Shown one piece after another: positions 19,798 to 30,194 of a stretch of 43,823 bases of DNA. A model generated the notes under the pieces. That model worked only from the letters and a program-made list of their open reading frames with translations, was not told the origin of the DNA and did not search any database. Each line of letters opens with the position of its first letter. Position 1 is the first letter of the stretch. The translations under genes were made by a program, and so were the position numbers. The stretch is taken from contig JAQVDK010000007.1 of NCBI GenBank assembly GCA_028697835.1, positions 1 through 43,823 of the forward strand. Direction: 5' to 3'. Source of the stretch: Eubacteriales bacterium. Lineage in GTDB: Bacteria; Bacillota; Clostridia; Monoglobales; Firm-18.

Positions 19798-22527
19798 ATG
19801 AAAAAGTTTTTTGAGAGGATTATGGGAACGTACAGCGACAGGGAGCTTAGGCGTATTATGCCTATAGCCGACAAGGTGGACTCTTACGAGGAAATAATGA
19901 AGGGCTATACTGACAGCCAACTTCGCGGGAAAACTGCGGAGTTTAAAGAGCGCCTTTCAAAAGGTGAAACCCTTGATGATATACTTCCCGAAGCATATGC
20001 AGTTGTAAGAGAGGCGGCATGGCGTGTTTTAGGCATGCGCCATTTTAAGGTGCAGATAATCGGCGGAATTGTGCTGCATCAGGGGCGTATTGCCGAGATG
20101 AAAACCGGTGAGGGAAAAACCCTTGTTGCTACATTGCCGGCATATCTGAACGCCTTGACGGGTCAAGGCGTTCATATTGTAACGGTAAACGACTACCTTG
20201 CAAAGCGTGACAGTGAATGGATGGGAAAGGTATATAATTATTTGGGCCTTTCCGTTGGACTTATTGTGCATGGTTTGGACAGTGGGCAGCGTAGGGAAGC
20301 TTATGCTGCGGACATTACCTATGGCACAAACAACGAATTTGGTTTTGACTATTTGCGTGACAACATGGTTATATACAAGGAGCATAAGGTGCAAAGAGGG
20401 CATGCCTTTGCCATTGTGGACGAAGTGGACAGCATTTTGATTGACGAGGCAAGAACTCCCCTTATTATATCGGGTGAAGGGGATAAGTCCACCATTCTTT
20501 ATGAAAGAGCCGACAAATTTGCAAGGACTTTAAAGCCTTTAAGAATTAAAGAATCCGACGACAAGCAGCACGACGACGATGTTGACGCTGATTATATAAT
20601 AGATGAAAAAGCAAACACCGCCACCCTTACGGAAAAGGGGATTAAAAAGGCGGAGGGTTTTTTCGGTATTGAAAACCTTTCCGATTCGGAGAATCTTGCC
20701 ATATCCCACCATATTAACCAAGCTATTCGTGCCCATGGCATTATGCAGCGGGACAAGGATTATGTGGTGAAAGATGGAGAGGTTATTATTGTTGACGAAT
20801 TTACAGGCCGCCTGATGATGGGCAGAAGGTACAGCGACGGTCTGCACCAGGCTATTGAAGCTAAGGAAGGTGTAAAGGTCGAGCGTGAGAGCAAAACCTT
20901 GGCAACCATAACTTTTCAGAATTATTTTAGGCTTTATAAAAAGCTGTCCGGCATGACAGGTACGGCACAAACGGAGGAAGAAGAATTTCGTGCCATATAC
21001 AAGCTGGACGTTATTGTTATACCAACCAATAAACCTATGATAAGAGAAGACCTTCCGGATGCCGTATATAAAAACGAAAGAGGAAAGATAAAAGCTGTCA
21101 TAGAGCAGATTAAACAGTGCCATGCAAAGGGGCAGCCTGTCCTTGTGGGCACTATTACCATAGAAAAATCCGAGCAGCTTTCAAAGGAGCTTAAAAAAAT
21201 CGGTATTCCCCATGAGGTTTTGAATGCCAAATTCCACGAAAAAGAGGCAGAAATCGTCTCTCAAGCGGGTAAAAAGGGTGCGGTTACCATTGCTACAAAC
21301 ATGGCGGGGCGCGGCACCGACATTGTTCTTGGCGGAAATGCCGAATTTATGGCTAAGCGTGAAATGCAGAAGATGGGCTTTGAGCCTTATTTGATAAGCG
21401 AATCGACAAGCTATGCCGACACCGACGATGAAGAAATCCTAAATGCAAGGAAGGTTTATAAGGAGCTGTATGAAAAATACAAGCCGGTTGTGGAAGCCGA
21501 GCGCAAGGAAGTTATCGAGGCAGGCGGCTTGTTTATTATCGGCACCGAGCGCCATGAAAGCAGGCGCATTGACAACCAGCTCAGAGGCCGCTCCGGTCGT
21601 CAGGGCGATGTTGGTGTGTCTAAATTTTATATTTCTCTGGAAGATGACCTAATGCGCCTTTTCGGCTCCGACAGGCTTACAAGAATGGTTGAAACCTTAG
21701 GCCTTGAAGAGGACCAGCCCATAGAGGCGAAGATGCTTACCAATGCTATAGAAAGCGCTCAAAAGAAGGTTGAGGGCAGAAACTTTAACATTAGAAAGCA
21801 TGTTTTGCAATATGACGATGTTATGAACCAACAGCGTGAAATAATCTACAAGCAAAGAAGCCAGGTTCTTGACGGTGAAAACCTAAGAGATTACTTTGTT
21901 TCCATGATTTCGTTTGTTGCCGACAATATTGTGGAAAACACCGTAGGTCAGGCACAGTATGAGGACGATTTTTCATGGGAACAGTTTTTCCCGCTTATGC
22001 TTGAAAAGTTTGGCATTGTTGTAAATTTAAGTGAAGATAAGCGCAGGGAAATGACAAAAGAAAGCCTAAAAGAGTTTATAGTAAATCTGGCTATGCAGGT
22101 ATATGAGCAAAAGGAAAAGGAAATCGGCGAAGAGACCATGCGGGAGCTTGAGCGTGTTATCCTTCTTCAGGTTGTTGACCAAAAATGGATGGACCATATA
22201 GATGCCATGGACCAGCTGCGCTCCGGTATAGGGCTTCGTGCGTATGCACAGCATGACCCTGTTGTGGAATATAAATTCGAAGGTATGGACATGTTTGACG
22301 AGATGATTGCAAACATAAAAACCGATGCGGTAAGACATATTTTTCATGCCCGTATAAAAAATCAAGAGGTCAAGCGTGAGCAGGTTGCCAAGCCCACTTT
22401 TGCATCCCATGGAGGAAGCGGTGAGCTGGAAGGGCAAAAGCCTGTTGTAAAGGGCAAGAAAATTGGAAGAAACGAGCCATGCCCATGCGGCAGCGGCAAA
22501 AAATATAAAAAATGCTGTGGACAGTAA
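19798..22527 (+). CDS. secA: Preprotein translocase ATPase SecA
   Basis: [57 protein letters not shown]-terminal SEC-C zinc motif [14 protein letters not shown]. Confidence 0.99.
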   Translation: MKKFFERIMGTYSDRELRRIMPIADKVDSYEEIMKGYTDSQLRGKTAEFKERLSKGETLDDILPEAYAVVREAAWRVLGMRHFKVQIIGGIVLHQGRIAEMKTGEGKTLVATLPAYLNALTGQGVHIVTVNDYLAKRDSEWMGKVYNYLGLSVGLIVHGLDSGQRREAYAADITYGTNNEFGFDYLRDNMVIYKEHKVQRGHAFAIVDEVDSILIDEARTPLIISGEGDKSTILYERADKFARTLKPLRIKESDDKQHDDDVDADYIIDEKANTATLTEKGIKKAEGFFGIENLSDSENLAISHHINQAIRAHGIMQRDKDYVVKDGEVIIVDEFTGRLMMGRRYSDGLHQAIEAKEGVKVERESKTLATITFQNYFRLYKKLSGMTGTAQTEEEEFRAIYKLDVIVIPTNKPMIREDLPDAVYKNERGKIKAVIEQIKQCHAKGQPVLVGTITIEKSEQLSKELKKIGIPHEVLNAKFHEKEAEIVSQAGKKGAVTIATNMAGRGTDIVLGGNAEFMAKREMQKMGFEPYLISESTSYADTDDEEILNARKVYKELYEKYKPVVEAERKEVIEAGGLFIIGTERHESRRIDNQLRGRSGRQGDVGVSKFYISLEDDLMRLFGSDRLTRMVETLGLEEDQPIEAKMLTNAIESAQKKVEGRNFNIRKHVLQYDDVMNQQREIIYKQRSQVLDGENLRDYFVSMISFVADNIVENTVGQAQYEDDFSWEQFFPLMLEKFGIVVNLSEDKRREMTKESLKEFIVNLAMQVYEQKEKEIGEETMRELERVILLQVVDQKWMDHIDAMDQLRSGIGLRAYAQHDPVVEYKFEGMDMFDEMIANIKTDAVRHIFHARIKNQEVKREQVAKPTFASHGGSGELEGQKPVVKGKKIGRNEPCPCGSGKKYKKCCGQ

Positions 22528-22541
22528 AAGGAAGTGATTTT

Positions 22542-23664
22542 GTGATAGAATTTGAAGAATACCGTATTTCTTTGGACGCCTTAAGAAAAGACATTACAGA
22601 TTTGGGGGATTCACTTTGACATTTCGGGAATCCTTGCGAAAATAGAAGAGCTTGACAAACAAAGCGCCGAGCCCGATTTTTATTCGGATATGCAAAGGGC
22701 TCAAAAGGTGTTGCAGCAGCTAAAGCACTTAAAGGATAAGATGGACCGCTTCGAGAACTTGCGAAGCACCTGGGAAGACCTTGTGACATTGGTTTCGCTT
22801 GGTATAGAGATGGAGGACGGGTCCGTACTTGATGAAATTAAAGAAGGGTATTCCAATTTAACGAAAACCCTTGAAAATATGCGCCTTGAAACATTGCTTT
22901 CCGGCACATACGACAAAAACAACGCCATTTTATCCCTTCATGCGGGGGCAGGTGGGACAGAGGCCCAGGATTGGAATGGAATGCTGCTTCGCATGTTTAC
23001 ACGCTGGGCGGAGCGGAGGGGTTTTCAGACTGAAACTCTGGACTATCTTGCAGGCGATGAGGCGGGGGTTAAAAGTGCTGCCATTTTGATTGAAGGACCG
23101 AATGCATACGGCTATGCAAAATCCGAGATGGGAGTGCACAGGCTGGTTAGAATTTCTCCCTTTGATGCGTCGGGCAGAAGGCATACATCCTTTGCCTCTG
23201 TTGAAGTTATGCCTGAAATTGACGATGACATCGAGATTAATATAAATCCTGAGGATTTGCGGGTTGACACCTTCCGTGCAAGCGGAGCGGGCGGACAGCA
23301 CGTTAACAAAACAGACAGCGCCATCAGGATAACCCACATTCCCACAGGTATTGTTGTATCCTGCCAGTCCGAGCGCTCGCAGCATAAAAACCGGGAAACA
23401 GCCATGAAAATGCTAAAATCCAAGCTTGTTCAGCTTGCAGAGCAGGAAAAAAAGGAAAAAATCGAGGATTTAAAGGGCGTGCAAAAGGAAATTGCATGGG
23501 GAAGCCAAATTCGCTCATATGTTTTCCACCCGTACAATATGGTTAAAGATCATAGGACCGGCTTCGAAGTAGGAAATATCGAAGCTGTTATGGACGGGGA
23601 CATAGACGGGTTTATTAACGCATACCTGAAGGCCCAATCCCTTGGTCAGCTTAATTTAAAGTAA
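22542..23664 (+). CDS. prfB: Peptide chain release factor 2 with programmed +1 frameshift (join 22542..22616, 22618..23664)
   Basis: Short ORF GTG ATA GAA...TTG GGG GAT TCA CTT TGA C (CTT-TGA-C slip site at 22614-22620), then [24 protein letters not shown]...; GGQ in [19 protein letters not shown] motif [20 protein letters not shown]. Confidence 0.95.
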
Positions 23665-23692
23665 AAGTCTTATGCTATTGGAGGAGTTGTGC

Positions 23693-24760
23693 TTGTTTGA
23701 CAAACTGTCAGTTATAGAAAAAAGGTATGAGGAGCTTTGCAATTTAGTCAGCGACCCGCAGGTTATATCCGACCAAAAAAAGTTTGCCGCCCTTTGCAAG
23801 GAACAGTCGGATATCGAGCTTATTGTTGAAAAATATCGGGAATATAGGGCTGCAAAAAATGCAGCAGATGAGGCAATGGAAATGCTTGGCGAAAAGCTTG
23901 ACAAGGATTTTCGAGACCTTGTTCAGGCTGAGCTCGAGGAAAGCAAAGACAAAATGGATTCCCTTGAGGCTGAGCTTAAAATCCTGCTGCTTCCCAAAGA
24001 CCCCAACGACGATAAAAACGTTATTGTGGAAATACGCGGCGGTGCAGGAGGGGACGAAGCTGCTCTTTTTGCAGCGGACCTTTTGCGTATGTATTCCATG
24101 TATGCGGAAATGAAGCGTTGGAAGGTTGAAACATTAAGCCTTAATGCTACGGAGCTTGGCGGTATAAAGGAAATTTCCTTTGAAATTGCCGGTCAGGGCG
24201 CCTATAGCAGGTTAAAATATGAAAGCGGTGTCCACAGGGTGCAAAGGATTCCCTCAACAGAAAGCGGCGGAAGAATCCATACCTCAACGGTGACGGTTGC
24301 TGTTTTGCCAACAGCTGAGGATATTGAGGTTGAAATAAACCCCAACGATTTGCGAATTGACGTTTTTCGCTCCGGCGGACCGGGCGGACAGTCTGTTAAC
24401 ACTACAGACTCCGCTGTGCGTATAACCCATATTCCAACCGGTCTTGTGGTTTCCTGCCAGGACGAAAAATCGCAGCACAAAAATAAAGATAAGGCAATGA
24501 AAATTTTGCGCTCAAGGCTTTATGACCTGATGCAAGCCCAGCAAAATTTGGAGATTGCCCAACAGCGCAAAAGTCAGGTTGGAACAGGTGACAGAAGCGA
24601 GAGAATCCGCACCTATAACTTCCCGCAAGGAAGGGTTACAGACCATAGAATCGGGCTTACATTACATAGGCTGGATTCTATTTTAGACGGCGATTTGGAC
24701 GAAATCATAGACGCTCTTATAACTTATTTCCAATCGGAAAAGCTAAGGGGCGAGCAGTAA
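23693..24760 (+). CDS. prfA: Peptide chain release factor 1
   Basis: [38 protein letters not shown]; likely TTG start at 23693 after GGAGGAG (the longer ORF starts at 23672). Confidence 0.95.
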   Translation: MFDKLSVIEKRYEELCNLVSDPQVISDQKKFAALCKEQSDIELIVEKYREYRAAKNAADEAMEMLGEKLDKDFRDLVQAELEESKDKMDSLEAELKILLLPKDPNDDKNVIVEIRGGAGGDEAALFAADLLRMYSMYAEMKRWKVETLSLNATELGGIKEISFEIAGQGAYSRLKYESGVHRVQRIPSTESGGRIHTSTVTVAVLPTAEDIEVEINPNDLRIDVFRSGGPGGQSVNTTDSAVRITHIPTGLVVSCQDEKSQHKNKDKAMKILRSRLYDLMQAQQNLEIAQQRKSQVGTGDRSERIRTYNFPQGRVTDHRIGLTLHRLDSILDGDLDEIIDALITYFQSEKLRGEQ

Positions 24761-24791
24761 ATCCGTGCTTTATTTTTCCTATGGAAAGGAA

Positions 24792-25814
24792 ATGTATAGG
24801 TTGAAAACAGAAAAACTTTCCACTTCAAATAAAGATATAGCCCGTGCCGCAGCATTGCTGAAAGGCGGCGGGCTTGTTGCGTTTCCTACGGAAACTGTTT
24901 ATGGACTGGGGGCAAATGCCTTGGACGGGAGTGCTGTGGAAAAAATTTTTAAGGCAAAAGGCAGACCTTCCGATAATCCGCTTATTGTTCATATATATGA
25001 CATAAATCAGGTTAGCAGCCTGGTTTTGGAGGTAAATGATAATGCTAAAAGGCTAATGGAAGCTTTTTGGCCCGGTCCTATAACCATAGTTATGAAAAAA
25101 AGCGATAAAATTCCTTCTTCGGTAAGTGCAGGCCTTGATACCGTGGGCGTACGCATGCCCGAAAACCCTGTTGCCCTTCGTTTTTTAAAGGCGTGCGGTG
25201 TTCCTGTTGCAGCCCCGTCGGCAAACACTTCGGGAAAACCCAGCCCAACCCTTGCAAGCCATGTGGCGGAGGATTTGGACGGCAAAATTGATGCAATTAT
25301 TGACGGTGGGCAGTGCAGTGTGGGCCTTGAATCCACTGTGATTGACGTAAGCTCCGAAGTGCCAATGCTGCTAAGGCCCGGCGGCATTACGTTTGAGCAG
25401 CTTACCGAGGTTTTGGGTCATGTGGTGTTGGCTTTTGAATGCAAGGAAGGGGCGGCGCCACGCTCGCCGGGTTTAAAGTATCAGCACTATTCACCCTCGG
25501 CGCCTGTGTATGTTGTTCGAGGCGATTTTGACGAATATGTGATTCAAAACAGCAAAAAATACGAAAAAGTGGGCGTTATAACTTCAAACAAGGCAGATTA
25601 CCCGTCAAATTGCATCGTAAAGCGCTTTGACAGCGAGCCTGCTTCATATGCAGCAAATTTATTTGCTTACCTTCGCAGTTTGGACGGGGAAGGTGTGCAG
25701 GTTATATTTGCACAGGACATAGACTGTAAAGGCATAAACCTTGCCACAAATAACCGGCTTTACAAGGCTGCAGGGTATAAAATTGCAAATTTCAAAGGAG
25801 GAAGATTAATATAA
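24792..25814 (+). CDS. ywlC: L-threonylcarbamoyladenylate synthase (Sua5/YwlC)
   Basis: LLKGGGLVAFPTETVYGLGANALD, KAKGRPSDNPLIVHI, APSANTSGKPSPT; C-terminal Sua5 domain; exact start uncertain. Confidence 0.93.
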   Translation: MYRLKTEKLSTSNKDIARAAALLKGGGLVAFPTETVYGLGANALDGSAVEKIFKAKGRPSDNPLIVHIYDINQVSSLVLEVNDNAKRLMEAFWPGPITIVMKKSDKIPSSVSAGLDTVGVRMPENPVALRFLKACGVPVAAPSANTSGKPSPTLASHVAEDLDGKIDAIIDGGQCSVGLESTVIDVSSEVPMLLRPGGITFEQLTEVLGHVVLAFECKEGAAPRSPGLKYQHYSPSAPVYVVRGDFDEYVIQNSKKYEKVGVITSNKADYPSNCIVKRFDSEPASYAANLFAYLRSLDGEGVQVIFAQDIDCKGINLATNNRLYKAAGYKIANFKGGRLI

Positions 25815-26239
25815 ATATTTTGATTGTTTGCACGGGAAATACCTGTAGAAGCCCCATGGCGGAAAGGATATTTAAGGAGTTTTTGCCGGGGCATAACATA
25901 TCTTCTGCTGGGGTGCGGACGGTGGACGGGCTTTTTGCAAGTGAAAACGCAGTTTCGGTCATGGAGGAAAAGGGGCATGACCTTTCAAATCACAGGTCAA
26001 GGCAAATTACGGAGGAAATGGCTAAAGGCAGCGATTTGATTTTGTGTATGACCAAAGGTCATAAAGAATATATTTTGCCTGTAAATGAAAACACCTTTAC
26101 AATAGGCGAATATGCCGAAACTTTTGAGGAAATAGCCGACCCGTTCGCAGGAAGCATAGAAGAATACAGACGTTGCAGGGACCAGCTATACCGCCTTTTG
26201 GAAATTGTTGCGGAGAAAATAAAAAATGAAAATAGATAG
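25811..26239 (+). CDS. ywlE: Low-molecular-weight protein (arginine/tyrosine) phosphatase, YwlE-like; probable non-canonical start
   Basis: (I/M)NILIVCTGNTCRSPMAERIF P-loop CX5R; SD GGAGG at 25797-25801; the annotated ORF (TTG 25820) lacks beta1 residues. Confidence 0.9.
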   Translation: MNILIVCTGNTCRSPMAERIFKEFLPGHNISSAGVRTVDGLFASENAVSVMEEKGHDLSNHRSRQITEEMAKGSDLILCMTKGHKEYILPVNENTFTIGEYAETFEEIADPFAGSIEEYRRCRDQLYRLLEIVAEKIKNENR

Positions 26240-26672
26240 TCTTTGCGTCTGCAATTTGGATAAGGTTTTGGAGATAGAAAAGAAGTGTTTTTCTGACCCA
26301 TGGACGAAAACTATGTTCCTTTCGGAAATATCAAGCAAATTTGCTTGGTTTTTTACCGCCTGCGAAGAAGATGAGATTGTAGGCTTTGCAGGTATCCGTT
26401 GTGTGCTTGACGAAGCGGAAATTATAAATATTGCAGTTTTACCCGAGTATCAAAGGCGTGGCATAGGACAAATGCTTTTGGACAAGCTGATTGCCTTTGC
26501 CAAGGAGAAAGGTGCATCTTTTGTAAGCCTTGAAGTGCGAAAATCAAACCAAGCGGCAAGGCGCCTTTACTTAAATAATGGCTTTAAAGAAATTGGAGTG
26601 CGAAAGGGCTATTATGAAAAAGGCAGAGAAGACGCCGTAATTATGAGGTTTGATGCGGAAAAGTTTTCCTAA
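26226..26672 (+). CDS. rimI: Ribosomal protein alanine N-acetyltransferase RimI (GNAT)
   Basis: IAVLPEYQRRGIGQMLLDKLI, LEVRKSNQAARRLYLNNGFKEIGVRKGYY; next to tsaD. Confidence 0.92.
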   Translation: MKIDSLCVCNLDKVLEIEKKCFSDPWTKTMFLSEISSKFAWFFTACEEDEIVGFAGIRCVLDEAEIINIAVLPEYQRRGIGQMLLDKLIAFAKEKGASFVSLEVRKSNQAARRLYLNNGFKEIGVRKGYYEKGREDAVIMRFDAEKFS

Positions 26673-26684
26673 GGAGGAATTATT

Positions 26685-27707
26685 TTGACAACAGGACATA
26701 TACTTGCAATAGAGTCGTCTTGCGACGAAACAGCCGCGGCCGTTTTGGAATTTGGCGGTGGCTTTAATGTAAGGTCGAACATTATTGCATCACAAATAGA
26801 GCTTCACAAAATCTATGGCGGGGTTGTGCCTGAAATAGCATCTCGAAAGCATATTGAAAGCGTTACAAAGGTAGCGCAGCAGGCGCTGATTGAGGCGGGC
26901 GTGGGGTTTGACAAAATAGACGCCGTTGCCGTAACATATGCGCCCGGGCTTGTGGGCGCCTTGTTGGTAGGTGTAAGCTATGCAAAATCCTTGGCATTTT
27001 CCCTTAAAAAGCCTTTAATACCTGTTCACCATATTGAGGCGCATATTTGTGCCAACTTTATATCCTCGCCCGATTTAAAGCCTCCCTTTGTGTGCCTTGT
27101 GGCGTCGGGAGGGCACTGTACAGTTGCTTTGGTTGAAAGCTATACGGATTATCATGTTATGGCAACTACCAGGGATGACGCACCGGGGGAGGCTTTTGAC
27201 AAGATAGCCCGTGTTTTGGGACTGGGGTATCCGGGAGGACCAGCCATACAGCAAGCGGCGGAAAATGGGCGCGCCAGCGCCTTTTCCTTTCCACAGGTCC
27301 AATTTAACGATTCTTTGGATTTTAGCTTTAGCGGCGTAAAAACTTCGGTTATAAACATGGTTCATAATTTTACCCAAAAAGATAATCCCGTCCCGGTAGA
27401 AGACATTGCGGCATCTTTTCAGCAGGCAGTGTGCGAGGTTTTGGCAGACAGGCTTGAAGCTTGCGCAAAAAAAGCCAATGTTAAAAATATAGCTTTGGCT
27501 GGGGGCGTGGCGTCTAATACGCTTTTGAGGAAGCTTTGCAAAGAAAGGGCAGAAAGACAAGGACTTGGGTTTTACTGCCCGCCGCCTGTTTTATGTACGG
27601 ATAACGCTGTTATGATTGCCGCAAGGGCATATTTTGACTTTATCAAAGGAAAGTTTGGCGGCTTGGATTTGAATGCAATAGCAAATCTTGACATTGCAAA
27701 AATGTGA
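26685..27707 (+). CDS. tsaD: tRNA N6-adenosine threonylcarbamoyltransferase TsaD
   Basis: AIESSCDETAAAVL, VVPEIASRKHIE, HHIEAH, LVASGGHC, DDAPGEAFDKIARVLGLGYPGGP, SFSGVKT. Confidence 0.98.
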   Translation: MTTGHILAIESSCDETAAAVLEFGGGFNVRSNIIASQIELHKIYGGVVPEIASRKHIESVTKVAQQALIEAGVGFDKIDAVAVTYAPGLVGALLVGVSYAKSLAFSLKKPLIPVHHIEAHICANFISSPDLKPPFVCLVASGGHCTVALVESYTDYHVMATTRDDAPGEAFDKIARVLGLGYPGGPAIQQAAENGRASAFSFPQVQFNDSLDFSFSGVKTSVINMVHNFTQKDNPVPVEDIAASFQQAVCEVLADRLEACAKKANVKNIALAGGVASNTLLRKLCKERAERQGLGFYCPPPVLCTDNAVMIAARAYFDFIKGKFGGLDLNAIANLDIAKM

Positions 27708-27760
27708 CATATTTCTACAGAAAAATAATTTTATGTAAACAGAATTAATTATTTTTTAAC

Positions 27761-27864
27761 TGTGGAAAGAGTGAACAAGTTATGGACTGACCTGTGGAAA
27801 ACTCTTGTTTTTCCCTGTAATAAGCAGGTGAATCTGTGGAAAACTTTGTGGATAGTGTGGAATA
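27761..27864 (+). promoter_or_regulatory. Cluster of DnaA-box-like nonamers
   Basis: Five same-strand TGTGGANNN nonamers: 27761 TGTGGAAAG, 27793 TGTGGAAAA, 27835 TGTGGAAAA, 27847 TGTGGATAG, 27856 TGTGGAATA; preceded by an AT-rich tract. Confidence 0.55.
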
Positions 27865-27952
27865 ACTTTTCAAAAAGATAGAAATGTTACAGAATTATGT
27901 CAAACCTCAACTAAAATTTGTAAAAACATATAAAAAAGTGGAGGAAGAACCG

Positions 27953-29608
27953 ATGGGGCTAAGAAGTAGGCAGACTTTTCTGCAGGGTGCTTTAATTCTT
28001 GTGATTTCGAGCATTTTCGTTAAAATATTTGGTGCGGTATTTAAAATACCCCTTGTCAGGCTGATAGAGGAGGACGGTATCGGGTTTTTTAATACTGCAT
28101 ACACTTTGTACGCATTTTTTGTTTTGGCGGCAAGGGGGATTTCCGTTGCGGTATCGAAGATGGTTGCCGAAAGCAATACCTTGGGAAATGCAAGGGAATC
28201 CAACAGAATTTTAAAAATTTCACTGGTTATTTTGGGAAGCATAGGTGTGGTAGGAACAGGATTTTTATATTTTTATGCCGAGGGCTTTGCAGCCTTGCTT
28301 AAAAATCCCAATGCGTCCGCCAGCATAAAAGCAATAGCGCCGTCGGTTATGTTTGTAGCATTGGTTTCGGCTTTCAGAGGATATTTTCAAGGGCAGCAGA
28401 ACATGTATCCCACAGCCTTTTCAGAGGTTATAGAATCCTTTGGAAAGCTGGTTTTCGGAATTGCCTTGGCTTGGCTTTTCATAGGCGAAAGTGTGGAGAA
28501 GGCTGCAACGGGTGCGGTTTTTGGCGTCACCACCAGCACTTTTTTAAGCCTTGTGTTTATTGTGTTGTTTTTTGCAATAACAAAGCGCGAGCGCAGCATT
28601 TCCATCGTAGGAAGGCTAAGAAGCAGGAGGGAGATAGCAAAGGAGCTTGTTGTAATTGCTTTTCCCATTACAATCGGCGTTGCCGTATCCAGCCTTACAA
28701 ATGTGGTGGATATGATGACGATAACACGGCGCCTTCAGGATATTACCCAGGTTACACCGGAGTTTATGGAAAAGTATAAAAGCCTGATTAATGCCGAAAG
28801 CTTCAGCGGGGCAATAGACAGCGACCTTGCAAACAAGCTGTATGGCCTTTATTCCGGCTATGCGCTTCAAATGTTTAACCTGCCCCTTACAATGATAGTT
28901 GCCCTTGCTACGAGCGTTTTGCCCGCAATATCCGGGGCACTTGCAAAGCATGACATGAACATGGTTGACAAAACCGTCAAAAGCGTTATAAAAACCACTA
29001 TTTTGTTTTCGTTGCCGGCATCGGTCGGTCTTGCGGTTTTGGCAGAGCCTGTTTTGCTGCTTATTTTAAACAGCTCTCTTGCGGCGAATCTGCTTAGCGT
29101 GGTTTGTGTGGCGATTGTGTTTGTGTCCTTGGTTCAGGTTACCAATGCCATTTTGCAGGCTTATGGAAAAATGACCGTGCCTGTTGTTAATATGGTAATT
29201 GGCGGAGCGGTCAAGGTTGTGTGCAATTATGCTTTGATAGCAAATCCGGCTTTAAACATAGACGGGGCGCCCATAGGGACAATAGCCTGTTATTTTGTTA
29301 TAACGGTCTTGAACTTTATCCATATTAAAAGAGTGTGCGGTGTAAAGTTTGGCGTTTTGGACCTTGCTGTAAAGCCTATTTTGGCTTCGGCGGGAATGGG
29401 GGCTGTTGTTTATTATGCAATGGTATGGTTTGGTAACATAGGCCTTGGTCTTAAAGCAGGTGTTTTGCCTGCCATAGTGGTTGGCGTGGCGGTTTATGTT
29501 GTTTTAGCTTTTGCATTGGGGGCTGTAAGAGAAGTTGATATTTTGATGCTTCCGGGAGGCAGGGCAATAGCATATAAATTAAAAAGAATGAAACTACTTA
29601 GGAGTTGA
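27953..29608 (+). CDS. MATE/MOP-superfamily lipid II/polysaccharide flippase, SpoVB (YabM)-like
   Basis: SRQTFLQGALILVISSIFVKIFGAVFKIPLVRLIEEDGIGFFNTAYTLYAFFVLAARGISVAVSKMVAE; start trimmed to ATG 27953 after GGAGGAAG; yabO/P/Q synteny. Confidence 0.85.
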   Translation: MGLRSRQTFLQGALILVISSIFVKIFGAVFKIPLVRLIEEDGIGFFNTAYTLYAFFVLAARGISVAVSKMVAESNTLGNARESNRILKISLVILGSIGVVGTGFLYFYAEGFAALLKNPNASASIKAIAPSVMFVALVSAFRGYFQGQQNMYPTAFSEVIESFGKLVFGIALAWLFIGESVEKAATGAVFGVTTSTFLSLVFIVLFFAITKRERSISIVGRLRSRREIAKELVVIAFPITIGVAVSSLTNVVDMMTITRRLQDITQVTPEFMEKYKSLINAESFSGAIDSDLANKLYGLYSGYALQMFNLPLTMIVALATSVLPAISGALAKHDMNMVDKTVKSVIKTTILFSLPASVGLAVLAEPVLLLILNSSLAANLLSVVCVAIVFVSLVQVTNAILQAYGKMTVPVVNMVIGGAVKVVCNYALIANPALNIDGAPIGTIACYFVITVLNFIHIKRVCGVKFGVLDLAVKPILASAGMGAVVYYAMVWFGNIGLGLKAGVLPAIVVGVAVYVVLAFALGAVREVDILMLPGGRAIAYKLKRMKLLRS

Positions 29609-29612
29609 TGGT

Positions 29613-29855
29613 GTGCGTCTTGATAAATTTTTAAAGGTATCCAGGATTATAAAGCGAAGAACCGTTGCAAATGAAGCCTGCAACGCCGGCAGGGTGTCTG
29701 TAAACGGGAAGGTTGCAAAAGCTTCCACCGAGGTGCGTGAGGGGGATGTTATTGAAATTCGCTTTGGCGAAAAGGTTTTTAAGGCTGAGGTTTTAAAGAC
29801 TATGGAGCATGTTTCAAAAAATGAAGCCGGTGAATTATATAAGGTGGTTTTGTAA
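29613..29855 (+). CDS. rqcP: S4-domain RNA-binding protein RqcP (YabO)
   Basis: MRLDKFLKVSRIIKRRTVANEACNAGRVSVNGKVAKASTEVREGDVIEI. Confidence 0.93.
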   Translation: MRLDKFLKVSRIIKRRTVANEACNAGRVSVNGKVAKASTEVREGDVIEIRFGEKVFKAEVLKTMEHVSKNEAGELYKVVL

Positions 29856-29911
29856 TAATTTAAAACACCTTTCATATATATTAATATAAAAATATTGAGG
29901 GGTGTTTTTTT

Positions 29912-30184
29912 ATGGAAGAAAGAGCAAAAGCAAATATAATAATAGAGGACCGCTCAAAGCTCATTGCCACCGGAGTTATAGATGTGGACAGCTTTGACAA
30001 TGAAAGTGCAATATTGCTGACTGAGCTTGGGGCGCTGTTTGTAAAGGGCTCAAATTTCAGGATAAACAAGCTTAATGTGGATGTTGGAGAGTTGGTTATC
30101 GAAGGGGAAATAGACAGTTGTGTTTATAGTGAAAGCTATGCCCATAAAAAACAGGGAAGCTTTCTTTCAAGAATGTTCAAGTAG
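29912..30184 (+). CDS. yabP: Sporulation protein YabP
   Basis: IIEDRSKLIATGVIDVDSFDNESAILLTELGALFVKGSNFRINKLNVDVGELVIEGEI; synteny with rqcP and yabQ. Confidence 0.9.
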   Translation: MEERAKANIIIEDRSKLIATGVIDVDSFDNESAILLTELGALFVKGSNFRINKLNVDVGELVIEGEIDSCVYSESYAHKKQGSFLSRMFK

Positions 30185-30194
30185 GTGACTTTGC

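Noticed and set aside
20539-21123. 194-aa minus-strand ORF inside secA
   Set aside because: Fully antisense to the well-supported secA; low-complexity translation with no family features; shadow ORF.
27700-27883. Bona fide chromosomal origin oriC
   Set aside because: No dnaA/dnaN/rpmH nearby and no strand switch around it; retained only as a DnaA-box-like cluster.
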